A DNA stretch of 64,000 nucleotides. Origin: Porphyra umbilicalis. Taxonomy: Eukaryota > Rhodophyta > Bangiophyceae > Bangiales > Bangiaceae. The notes beneath the pieces are model-generated. The model was given only the letters and a program-made list of their open reading frames with translations. It was not told the origin of the DNA and ran no database searches. Within the stretch, counting starts at the first letter, position 1; every line of letters begins with the position of its first letter. The position numbers were made by a program, and so were the translations under genes. This document shows, one piece after another, positions 1 to 9,652 of this stretch. The DNA lies in contig KV919085.1 in the NCBI GenBank assembly GCA_002049455.2, forward strand, positions 22,152 through 86,151. Reading direction: 5' to 3'.

Positions 1-879
1 TTCTCGCACTGTATGTCGCAACGCGATGTCGCCATATGGCGCGATGGACTTTGCGCTGTTCCTCATGACGTCACCGCGGTCGATGATGCACAGGTCGCTG
101 GCGCCGTCATCCGAAGACGGGACTCAAGGCCATCTCTGTGAGGCTAGCTGCGCATCGAGTACAGCGCTCTCGCGGTTATTCCCGCCATTGATGGGGTGTG
201 GGGGCTGATCACAGACGACCGAAGACTGTACGAAGTCATCTGCTGTGACGTGCGGCATGTCTGGAAGCTGGGTGCGCTCAGGAACGTTGCCCAGCGATTC
301 CCCGACTTCTCGGCGGCCGCTTGCGCCGATACTGGAAAACAAATGCGTTTCGGTCCTTCAAGGCCATAAGGCGTGTCAGAAATTCCTGCGTTACTGTGTG
401 GGTTTTGCAAAGTTTCTCTGCGCCGGTGTAGAGGCGGCTGTTGCCCATCAGGGGGAAAACTTGTGCGCTGCTGGCGGTCAGGGTACTGTTCGTGCCGTCG
501 GCGCACTGCATACCACCGAGCTCAAAGCTCTGCGCCACAGCGTTGAGAGTAGCGCTCCCTCCCCCAACGAAAATCCCGTACTTCTTCGACTGCCTTTCAT
601 TGTGTTGTCGGCCGCTCTAGCAGCTCCTGCGATTTGGTTTGACCTCTTCTTTTCGCTTCCGCTACATGCTAAGAATTCCATTTCTGTGCGTTCTCACGGG
701 TGGCTATTGGGACTCTATGCCACGCGCCCGCTATGGGCGCCATTGGGAGATTCGCCCTGGACTGGCTCCGTAAGGCACTTGTCGCAAGCGATTCTCACAA
801 GCTGATGACGTGCGTTCTCCACGCACTTGTACGCGTTTGGCGCCTGCTTCGCTTTTCACCTCTCCAAAAAGCCGATACA
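1..879. other. No recognisable gene
   Basis: Moderate-GC sequence with short overlapping open frames on both strands, none of which shows a family motif I recognise. It lies directly 5' of the decayed Plavaka-like transposase gene and may hold its promoter or the end of the element. I could not see a terminal inverted repeat here. Confidence 0.4.
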
Positions 880-1960
880 ATGTCTAACATGCCCATAACG
901 GCGCGGGAGCTGCACTGTAGTATCTGCGGCGCCGACTTCACGACGCTTGCCTCCCTGCGAGTTCACCAGATCTATCATCACAAGCGGTTAGTGGGTGGTG
1001 GTGAGCGCCCCAGAGCACGGAAGCGAAGAGGGAACGGGCTACCTGACAGTGCACACTCGGGCGGAAATGGTGATTCGAGTGGCCAACGTATTGGCGACGC
1101 GTCTCCTGCTCCACGTCGTCACCATGCCACAGTCGACAACCGAGGTGGCGCTGCGACGCATGAGCCCTAGGTTTTTAAGTCTTCCCTGTCGCGACAGAGC
1201 CCCACCACCGCGGCGGAGCGCGCTCTGGCCGTCGACAGGCACCTAGATTCGCTGCTAGCGTTGTCGCGTATGCCCGTTCAACCGGAGGACGGCGGCACCT
1301 CGCGGTGTGAGGCACCTGCCGGGGGAACGCCCGAGTTCTCGTACACAACCGTGGTGACAGCTGTTCGAGCGTTCTAGGAGTCATTTTGCGACAAATCTCG
1401 TGCACGTCCGCTGGTCGTTCGCGGCAAGAAGCCCAAAATGGGTATGTTCAACAGCTACCGCCTTCGTGCCCTACAAGATTTTGTGCTGAGCGTTGGTGGC
1501 GCCGGGTTGGCGCAGGGCTAGCAGAAGAAGCTGTTTGAGTTCCTGAATGTCTGGCATCGGACGCAGAAGGGTATGCCTAAGGACAGCGGCCAATTAAATA
1601 CCCTGAAGGATAGCTTCGCCACGTACACGGCGTTCCAGATTGCACTGCACGACGACATCGACGCCGCCGTGCTGGGGGCGGGGTGGATGAAGGTCAAGCT
1701 CGTTGAGGGCAACTTCGAGTACGAGGCCTACTTTGGCTCTGTCATGGAGGTCATTCTCGGATTGCTGGAGGATGCGAAGGAGGTGCGCTGGTGAAGCGGT
1801 CCAGACGGGCCGGAGCCGCCCAGTGACAACCTGGAGTCGCCCCTAGACGGGGATGCGTTCAAGCTCTGCGAGTTGGAGGTAATGCGTTTGCATGGGGAGG
1901 ATAGCTGCGTGCAGGCGGTGCATGTCTTCAGCGATAGCAGCCAGCTGTCGTGGTCCAGTG
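880..1960 (+). pseudogene. Plavaka-like DDE transposase, N-terminal half (exon 1), decayed
   Basis: One reading frame runs from the ATG at 880 to 1960 and is broken by only four stops: TAG at 1168, 1375 and 1519, and TGA at 1792. Each could be a C-to-T change of CAG or CGA. The frame opens with a C2H2 zinc finger (Cys codons near 916-927, His near 964 and 976; spacing C-x2-C-x12-H-x3-H). It continues through blocks that resemble Plavaka transposases: a helix around MFNSYRLRALQDFVL, then MPKDSGQLNTLKDSFATYT, YFGSVMEVILGLLED, and finally the SDSSQLS block, which corresponds to the conserved SDKTQL-like motif of that family. The frame ends in phase 1 at a GTACGT donor (1961). It rejoins in frame at 8405, where the protein continues. 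The family assignment is from memory of motif order, not from a search. The gene is dead in this copy. Confidence 0.6.
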
Positions 1961-3478
1961 GTACGTGGTGGGCATCCTTTAATGGGCTCTGTGTTTGCGT
2001 GGGTCACGAATGGCTGCGATTCTTGATTGTACCGTCTGGGGCAATCGCTAAGAGCGAACCTAGCAATGTCAAATGACTCTCCTTAAAATCTCAATTGGGC
2101 TTGCGACATGGCGCCCCCTCATGGGCCGCCTATTGTAGGCTCCTAAAATGGGCGATATGCGCAATAGAGATACTCCTGACAGGGCTACTTTATCATCGAT
2201 AGTCCTCTTTGTTGGTGGGCGGTTCGTGGCCCATCCCTTGGAGTACAGGGCATCCTCGCATCTGTTCACCACCTGCCCAAAACAGAAGCCGCCAACACGA
2301 TCAAGCATTGCGAGGGGAAAAAGAAAAAATCGACCTAGCCAGCGGATTGCAGGATGCCTCTTCCACACGTTGCTAACAAATGGATATTCAAGTCGTAGCA
2401 TTCATATTAAACTACATTTTCGATTCCAATCGCCAGCTGCTTGGCGCAGAACGATCGCGCCGGAAGAGGCGATTCGTCCGGGGCCCTGTCCTGAACCGCC
2501 AGCCCCCCCAGCCCCGTCCCGGTACACATGATGCTGCCGTTCTTGGGGATATATCACCCCTCCCCCATTGTCTCCTCCATCCTTCTACCCCCCCCCCCCA
2601 CCCCTCCACAGACGTTGTGGCCTGCTGTCCCCGTTCTGGTCGGCCGTTGAGGCAGTCGGCCGAGGGGGTTGTGGGGATCGTCGTCTAGCGCCGGTGTCTT
2701 GCACGCTGTTTCCGCCCACCCTCCAGCCTGTGAGTAAGGGACCAAGTCCGTACGAGTAAGCACCACTTGGCCCAGATGGGGCAAATCTGCGCTGCTTCCA
2801 CGCCTCCCCCTCCATCTATCCCCCCGTCGCTTCAAGTTGTCGGCGGCAGGACCACCATTGGCTGTCTCTTCTACGCGACAACCGACAGCCACATTCTGCG
2901 TCTGGCCGCGCCCGTGCCGGGCTGGGCGGATTGGGGCCGAGGGGAAGGCGAGGGCGGGGGGGGGTGGGGGAGGCGGGGGGGGGGGGGGGGGGGGGGGGCG
3001 GGGGGCTTCGAAGGGATGGAGACGTACGCCGAGGTGCGCCGTTTGCGTGACCAAAGACAGGGCGGTGGAGCTTGTGCTTTACAGTGTCATGAAGAGACGC
3101 CCACGGGCAGGGGGAATGACGCGTATCTTCACGAGCTTTGTTCTGTGAGGTGCAGTAGGGAATGTTGGTGCGGGCAGAATGCAGGAGCTGGACATAGTTT
3201 GCTCAGTCACCTATGTGACGCTGCCTCGACGAGGTCCGCATGGAGGGGATGGACAGCATTTGCGCAATGGGGGTCCTGGATGGGTGGTGGGGACGTCTGC
3301 ACCGCGGCGTATGCACTAGAAAACATGTGGTGGACGACAAGTGTGGAAGTAAATTATTGATCGAACTCATGATTTTTTTTGCCACAGAGAAGCAGTAGAG
3401 GGAAAAAATGGAAGACGGTATTTCAGTCCAACACCTCGGGCGAGGCGCAATCTATCATCAAATTGACGATCGCAAGTA

Positions 3479-4249
3479 CAGTGTGTATTCGATATTAGAG
3501 CGCTCGTTTATACGACCCGGTCGTATAAACGAGCCGGTCCTTACTGCAGTTAAATACACTGCAGCGACGTCATTCCATGAGACTGCTGATTCAGACATAA
3601 AGCATGCGCCCCCGTTGTCATGCAGCGAGACAGCTTCCATGGCCACCGCACTGCACATCATCCCCCCACCACCAAACTACCACCTGCTTGCCCGCGGTCC
3701 TTTCCCCCCCACCGATCATCCACTTCCCCACTCGTGTTGGCGGGGTCTCTCAGTCGCGACAAACAAGATCGACGCTGTCGTGCACACCCAGCTACATGGG
3801 GTTCTACCTGCAGTTGACAGCGTCCATGCGGACGTGTCAGAAGCGGTCTCTCTGTTGAAAAACGCTGGCTTGGCAGTGGACTTTCTGGGGGTGTCGGAGG
3901 ACGAGAGAGGCCGTGCGGTGGATAGGTGGTTTGTCGACGAGGATGACGTGAGCACCATCGTTCAGGAGGACAACATGTTCCTCGCAGGAGCGGACGAAGA
4001 CTAACGTAGCTGAAGAGCGTTTTTTTTTCTGTCGTTTGCTTGATGGCGCTGTTGGAAATCACCGTCTCTGTGGGCCTTGGCACCTTTTGCTTGCAGCGCG
4101 TCGGCTTTTGAGTCGGTGCAAGTAGCCAGACCACAACCGGGCGCAAGTACGGTGGTAATGCGGTGACACACCCCAAATGATGATGTGAATGTGATCTCCA
4201 AGAAGGCTACTATAAAGTGGCCCCGCGTCGCTTAGTCGAATACACACTG
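3479..4249 (+). mobile_element. 771-bp non-autonomous pogo-like element
   Basis: Perfect 14-bp terminal inverted repeats CAGTGTGTATTCGA are flanked by a TA duplication (3477-3478 and 4250-4251). It is inserted in the last exon of the Tigger-like transposase. The right half holds an open plus-strand segment ending at 4004 whose C-terminus (AVDRWFVDEDDVSTI) resembles the C-terminus of the host transposase (IVRGWLREEDDRAAL). This suggests an internally deleted relative. A perfect 14-bp hairpin with a 3-base loop (CTCGTTTATACGAC, then its complement) lies at about 3508-3538. Confidence 0.75.
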
Positions 4250-5368
4250 TAGCGCTGCGCGGTCATCCTCTTCGCGAAGCCACCCACGGACAATTGGTAG
4301 CGCCTCCATGTCATCGCCCGACACCATGTGGTTTTCCATGGCGTCGCTGCCACCCCCAACGCTGGGAGAAGAGCGCAGCATTCCAACAATGGCGTGGGCA
4401 TCGTCATCAGCTGGCGCCTCGCGCACCGCGGGACCCGCATCCAGCCGCGCTTAGAATTGGTCCTCAATGCAAGTTGGCAGGCAGGTTGCCTTGAGTCAGC
4501 ATTTCATGATGGAGGACGGCGACACCTGCTAAAAAGCCACCTTCAGCAGCTTCACTGCATCCAGGACGTGCGGGCTGCGACCGACGCCCACCCCCAGGCT
4601 GCCGCGTCTGGCCGCCGCCTCGCGCGCGTGGCGCGCCACAGTTTCCTCTTCCGTCTCGGCGGCCTGCTTGTCAGAGCATGCCAGCATCTTGCCCATCATC
4701 TCTCGCCTGTATATGGACTTCGTGGCATTGATGACCCCCTGGTCGATTGGCTGGTACTTGGCGGTCGTGTTGGGTGGGAGGGCACACAATTTGAGCTGGT
4801 CCGTATCCATGTCCATGACGTGCCCGCTGGCATTGTCCAGCAGGAGGATGGCCTTCTTGGAGTTGTTAAATGCCGCCAGGGCGTCGCCAAAATCGGAAAA
4901 CCACCGACGGTAGACATGTGCGCCCATCCATGCAATTTTCTGCGAGAAGTACCTGAGTGGAAGATCTTCAGCCAAACCTTGGAAGGATTCTGGCTGCGCG
5001 GCATTGCCGATGATGGACAAAAACTTGAACGTGCCCGTTGCATTTACGCAAACAATGGCCGTCAGCCGCGCCGCGGCCCTCTGCATTGGCGTCCCCCGCG
5101 TCGTACGCGCCGTCTTGGCATCCACGCATGAGCGCGTCGGCGCCAACTGGCAGAACAGTGCCGCCTCGTCCATGTTGAACACCATGTCCGCGTCCATACC
5201 TTCCATCTTGGCGCGCACGTCCGCTATCTTCTGCTCGACCACTGCCGATCACGCCGCGCCATCCGAACCGTGGAGAACAATGCTCTTGACGTCGTGTCGG
5301 CGCAAAAACCCCTGGATGTTGCCATTGGACGCCGTCAACCGGCGGTCCGGATAGTACAGCGTGGTGTA

Positions 5369-6440
5369 CTCTAGTGTCTATTCTACCACGCTCTGTGATC
5401 ATTTGATCTCAACGATGTGATCATTTGATCCCATGTGGAAATCGTCGATCCCAGCGTTCCTTCATATGAAACCGGTTGATTCGGTGCCTACAAACTCGGG
5501 CTGTCGCGCTTCCCCTCCAGACCATGCAGAATAGGAACATCAGCGCAAGCTCTGCGAGGGGACAACGCCCTTCGCATGGTTGCGAAAGAAAGACCCCGTA
5601 AGAAGTGAATAAGGAAATCCCATTCTGGTAGGCCCAACGTCGATCCTTCCCTCCCCCCCCCCCCAGAAAGCCAGCCAGCGGCGATTTCTTCTTGCGATGA
5701 CTGAAAAAAGGCGCCCTGTTGGCACCACCGTGGTCCTTCACTGCCGCTCTCTACGTGAGAGAATGACCGCGAGGATCAAGGGAGGCCATGTGCACTCCCT
5801 ATTAAGGCTCTTGGCGCACTGGGGGCTGCCGGAATGACTACCAGCAGGTACTCCGACGGGGCCGAAAAGGGGTGGTGGGGGACGTTACGAGTTGACCTTC
5901 GTCCAGCCCCCCCCCCCCCCCCCCTCCCTTTTTTTGCTCCTGATATCTTCATACGCCTTTCTATCACCCAAAAGGCCACCACCTCGTTGTTTTTGTGCAT
6001 TCTTCTGCAAGCTTTGACCCCCCTGTGTGCCCGAGCGTTCACTGACTCTGGGGGGGGACTGTCCTACTAATAAAACCCGGAAAGATGTCGGAGTGAGTCC
6101 CACATTGGCGTGCTCCCGTCTTTCCAACGTCTTAACAGGTACTCCGAGATACCTGGGCGCAGGCGACGCGCCTTTATATGTCCAGGCAGCGGCCTCTCCC
6201 CCACCCTGTGGTACTCCTTCTGGGCGAACAAAAGTTTGACGTAACCACGCTTCTTAAGAAGTTTTGACCCAGAGTTAAGGCTCCATAAGCTGGCCCACGA
6301 TAAAACCGTCACCGCTGAGCTCATTTCTGCAGACAGAATTGCTCCCCGGCCCGCGGTTTCCTCAGTGCCTGGCAGTTAAAAGTGGGATCATTTGATTTCC
6401 TGGGGATCAATTGATCATAGTGGTAGAATAGACACTAGAG
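5369..6440. mobile_element. 1072-bp element with 21-bp TIRs inserted in the Tigger transposase
   Basis: Perfect 21-bp inverted termini start CTCTAGTGTCTATTCTACCA at 5369-5389 and are mirrored at 6420-6440. Subterminal copies of GATCATTTGATC and close variants lie at about 5395-5435 and 6385-6418. The flank is TA on the left but TT on the right, so the target duplication is not certain. No coding region is visible inside; poly-C runs are present. It interrupts the DNA-binding region of the Tigger-like transposase and is therefore younger than that element. Superfamily undetermined; a Stowaway-like or other TA-targeting MITE is possible. Confidence 0.7.
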
Positions 6441-8404
6441 TTTGGGTCTTGAGCGCCAGAAGAGATACAGAAAGCTGGCCGTCGCTTTCGTCCCGCGCAT
6501 TGAGAAACCACTGGTAGAGCTCGTTGTCAACAAGGGGAGACCCCGGCGGTTGTGCGGCACGGTAGCTGTGCGGGGTGGCACGGCCGGCCTGGCTCCAGAT
6601 CCTCTCCCGCCGGCGGTAGACAGTCATCAAACCGCTTTTCGTGACGCCGTACCGGCCGGCCAGAACGTTGAGGGGGACCTTGTCCTGGACCTGCCAGATC
6701 AGAAGGACCCTCTGCTGCAGGAGCACAGCGGTATGACCGCGGCTGCTGGATGAAGCGGGCGGGGGGGGGACAGGGGAGCTCTTCATGCAGTCGCATGAGA
6801 ACAGCAAAAAAAAACAAAAGGAGAACGCCAACTGACAAAAAACAAGAATAAACAAACAACGAACAACATGATGCTGTTAGTATTCTTCTTCAGCAGAGTA
6901 TTAAAAAAATATAAACGACGGGAAAGGGACGGAACGCGTGCAATGAAAATCACCTAGAAATGGGATACGCTTCCACGTACCTTGTCGCGGGGAAGAGGGG
7001 ATGTGGTAATATGAGGCGGGTGTGTGGAAGCGGTCATGCGGGACGTGTCGGCGGTGTACAAGGCGCCTCAGCGGGACGGGGCCGCTGATGCCTGTGCCAG
7101 TAGATCATATGCGATGGGGGCGTTGACAATTGGTGGCGGTCGTGGCGTGCGTGGGCAGTCTGGGCGGCGGCGACGACGGGACGGCGTCAGATTGTGTGCT
7201 CTACTTGTAAAAAATACAGTGATAAATTAGAAAACAAACGAGATCCACGAGATCCATTGGTTATCTTTAACTTCATTATCACATTCTGACTGTACTTCCC
7301 TCCTACAGCTTGTTTTCCACGGTGCTACTTTCTCAAATACCTCTCGTGTGAAATGTTGCTTGTGCGAACAGAGGCGAGGAGGCACTGTAAACCGTCCGAA
7401 GAATCTCGGAGCCTCCAGCGAGGCGTGATGCGCGAGATCCGCTGCAGATTGCGGTCGAAAGGCCGACGAAAGGCAGCGATCGACTGACTCAACAGCAGAC
7501 ACGAAGCACAAGTTTGGCCAAAAGTAGGAGATCGTCGGCGTAAACGTCCATTGAGTGATACATGGCAGCTCCACAGGCTCCCACCGTGCAGGGTCAGGGC
7601 GACCTGTCAGCCAATCACACATGCAAGAATCACAGACGGGATTGTGTGCAGCCAAACTTGTTGCACTGGTGTTGAGGGCTGGCACAAGGCTGGGAGCTTC
7701 ATGGCTGGAAATTGCCGTGGAGGCGGTTTTTTCTTCCATGTTGGCCCGTCTACAGCTGACGTATGCACCATGCGATCTACCTGCAACTTTGCACGAGACA
7801 AGCTGAGGGTCACCCCCTCTGGTCTTAAGAAGCACTGCGTCTCTGTTTACGCTACCCAGTCGGTTTTGTAAAGCTCTCAGAGAGGTCGTGGATGCAGTTG
7901 CATCGATCCCCCCCTCAGACAGAATGGAATCGGCGATCTGTATGTCGGGCCTCGTTGGAGCGGCCCGCGATCGGTTCGCGGTCGTTGATCAACGTATTTG
8001 GTCGACGTGGGACACGTGTTCGACCCATGTCATTTCGACGTTCAGCCAATGAGCGGACTTTCAGGATAGTCCTAGTCCAGAACAGGGTGGGCGTGCCGTA
8101 TGTTGCCTTCGAATAGAACATGCGCCCTCTATTATGTCACCCGGACTATCGGACCGAGATGTAGTTATCTAAATTCATTGTGGTGAATCTCGTTCCTCAG
8201 GGCATCGTTACATGGACGAGAGCGTGGATCGTGGACCAATAAGCGAATATAGACACGCTGAACGAATAAAAGAGACACGTTTTGTTAGTCCATCATTCCT
8301 AGGTTGGCTCTAGCCACCCTTCTCGTTCCTGTGTCTCGGCCTTGTTTGATTGTCTGCGATTGACGCGGTTTTTATATCCAAATGCGAATGTTCGTGTTCC
8401 TCAG

Positions 8405-9553
8405 CCCACAAATTGTACACAGTCAGAGTTCGGCTGGTCAATGTCGTGCCGGGATCCGAGGAATGGGTCCCCGTCACCTACATTGCAGATGTACGAAGGA
8501 TGCAGGAGCCCGCCGCCGGCGAGCGCGCCCGCGAGCGTGTTGTGGGCTGCTACAGCGGGTGCTCTACTTGGCCTTTCGCGAGGCCATCGGTCGCAGACAT
8601 ATAGGCATTGAGGTGTCACAGGGACGACGGACGCTGATGGGATTTGTGCGCGTGCTGCTGTGCATTTGTGATCAGCTGCAAGAACGGGCCGTTCTCTGTC
8701 TGAAAGGTGGCAAGTGCGAGTTCCCATGCAGCAACTGTCAAGTGCATGTTAATGTGGCCGGCTCGCCTGAGGCGATGGACGCCGAGGATCGGGTCGTGAT
8801 TTATACGTTGGAGAACCACCTTGAGGGTGCCGGCCACAGGACGAAAGCGCGCAAGCGACACCGACGAGTGTCGCTTGAGGCTATTAGCAACGGGAATTGC
8901 CATGTGCCAGCGTTCGCGGGAATGGCGGGCCTGTCGACGCCGCCAGGTCCGATGTACCGTATGATTGGGTTCGATGTCTTGCACGTACGTTACCCATGGC
9001 CTTCTCATTCGTATTTAGCGTGCTCAGCATTGTATTGGAATGCTTTTGACGCCCCTATTCCGACACATTTGCTTTTTCTGACATCCCTGCGAGCTTTTAT
9101 GCGTTTGTCGCACGGACTCTCGTGCTGCCTTGTAGTTGCTGGACCAGGGAGTGACCAGGATGCTCGTGCACAAGCTCGTGCGCACGTTTCCCAAGATGTG
9201 CCGCGGTGACAAGCCTCCGGCAGGCTCAGCCGCAGCCACTCGGCGAGTGACAAACATTCGGTTCAAGCACGTCGGCCGTCGGAGCAAGGCGTGCAAGAAG
9301 GGGCCGGGTACGTTAAATGACTAGCGTTTGACGTGCGGGCGTTCATTTTTCACACGTGCTTGGTGGAGGTGTGCTCGCTACACCAGTCCGTGCTCATTCA
9401 TTGACATGGTATACGCACTTCTTTTCTCGTGTACTGATCATTGGTTATACCTCATTCCGCTTTACAGGTACATTGTGCCCGAAAAATAGAAGAAGTCGAA
9501 TTTCACTGCGGCGCAGCAGCGGCGTGGTGCGCCCATATGACCCTGGGCAATAG
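8405..9553 (+). pseudogene. Plavaka-like DDE transposase, C-terminal half (exons 2-4), decayed
   Basis: This continues the gene that starts at 880. Exon 2 begins after CTCAG at 8404 and joins the 1960 donor in phase, completing the SDSSQLS...YTVRVRLVNV block. One frameshift lies near 8540-8560. The frame then reads through a cysteine cluster (EFPCSNC near 8720-8740) and the hallmark FDVLH followed by LLDQGVTRMLV. That hallmark is split by an intron at 8985-9135. A further intron lies at 9308-9467 and the frame stops at 9551-9553. All three introns begin GTACGT and end AG. The protein stops well short of a full-length Plavaka transposase, so the 3' end is lost or displaced. Splice joins are inferred from frame and motif continuity only. 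Confidence 0.55.
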
Positions 9554-9652
9554 CTGGTCTTTGGGGTCCCGACCTGGACGAAGACTCGTCCGAGAACGAG
9601 GAACCTGAAGAGCCCAACCCCTTTCAACGAGACAGCCAACAGGAAGACCGCT

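Larger units (their letters stand above)
3423..6786 (-). pseudogene. Tigger/jerky-type DDE_1 transposase, split by two insertions
   Basis: Reading the minus strand, the ATG near 6786 starts a helix-turn-helix region (LNVLAGRYGVTKSGLMTVYR) followed by a CENP-B-like second DNA-binding region (LYQWFLNARDE at about 6480-6510, then GFLRRHDVKSIVLHG at about 5270-5310). The DDE_1 catalytic core follows. The first acid is in FNMDEAALF (about 5170), the second in LLLDNASGH (about 4830), and the third in LPPNTTAKYQPIDQGVI (about 4730-4780). Stops occur at about 5250, 4530 and 4510 and one more codon upstream of 4450, so the gene is dead. Insertions at 6440/5369 and 4250/3478 divide it. Removing the second insertion with one TA restores the frame through to a TGA at 3423. 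The motif set is diagnostic for the DDE_1 superfamily. Confidence 0.75.
2246..7387 (-). mobile_element. Tigger/pogo-like Tc1/mariner-superfamily element nested in the Plavaka-like intron
   Basis: The left end reads TA then CAGGGCATCCTCGCATCTG (TA at 2244-2245). The right end, read from the other strand, is TA then CAGTGCCTCCTCGCCTCTG (TA at 7388-7389). The ends agree at about 22 of 26 positions. CAG termini, a TA target duplication and a CCTCG core are typical of the pogo/Tigger branch of Tc1/mariner. The element spans 5142 bp, or about 3.3 kb once two later insertions are subtracted. It carries one DDE_1 transposase gene on the minus strand. It sits inside intron 1 of the Plavaka-like gene, so it arrived later. 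Positions 2400-3400 contain poly-C/poly-G low-complexity sequence and no other gene. Confidence 0.75.

Noticed and set aside
7227-7835. 202-codon minus-strand open frame
   Set aside because: It crosses the right terminus and TA of the Tigger-like element at 7387-7389, so the last 54 codons are inside another element; no family recognised.
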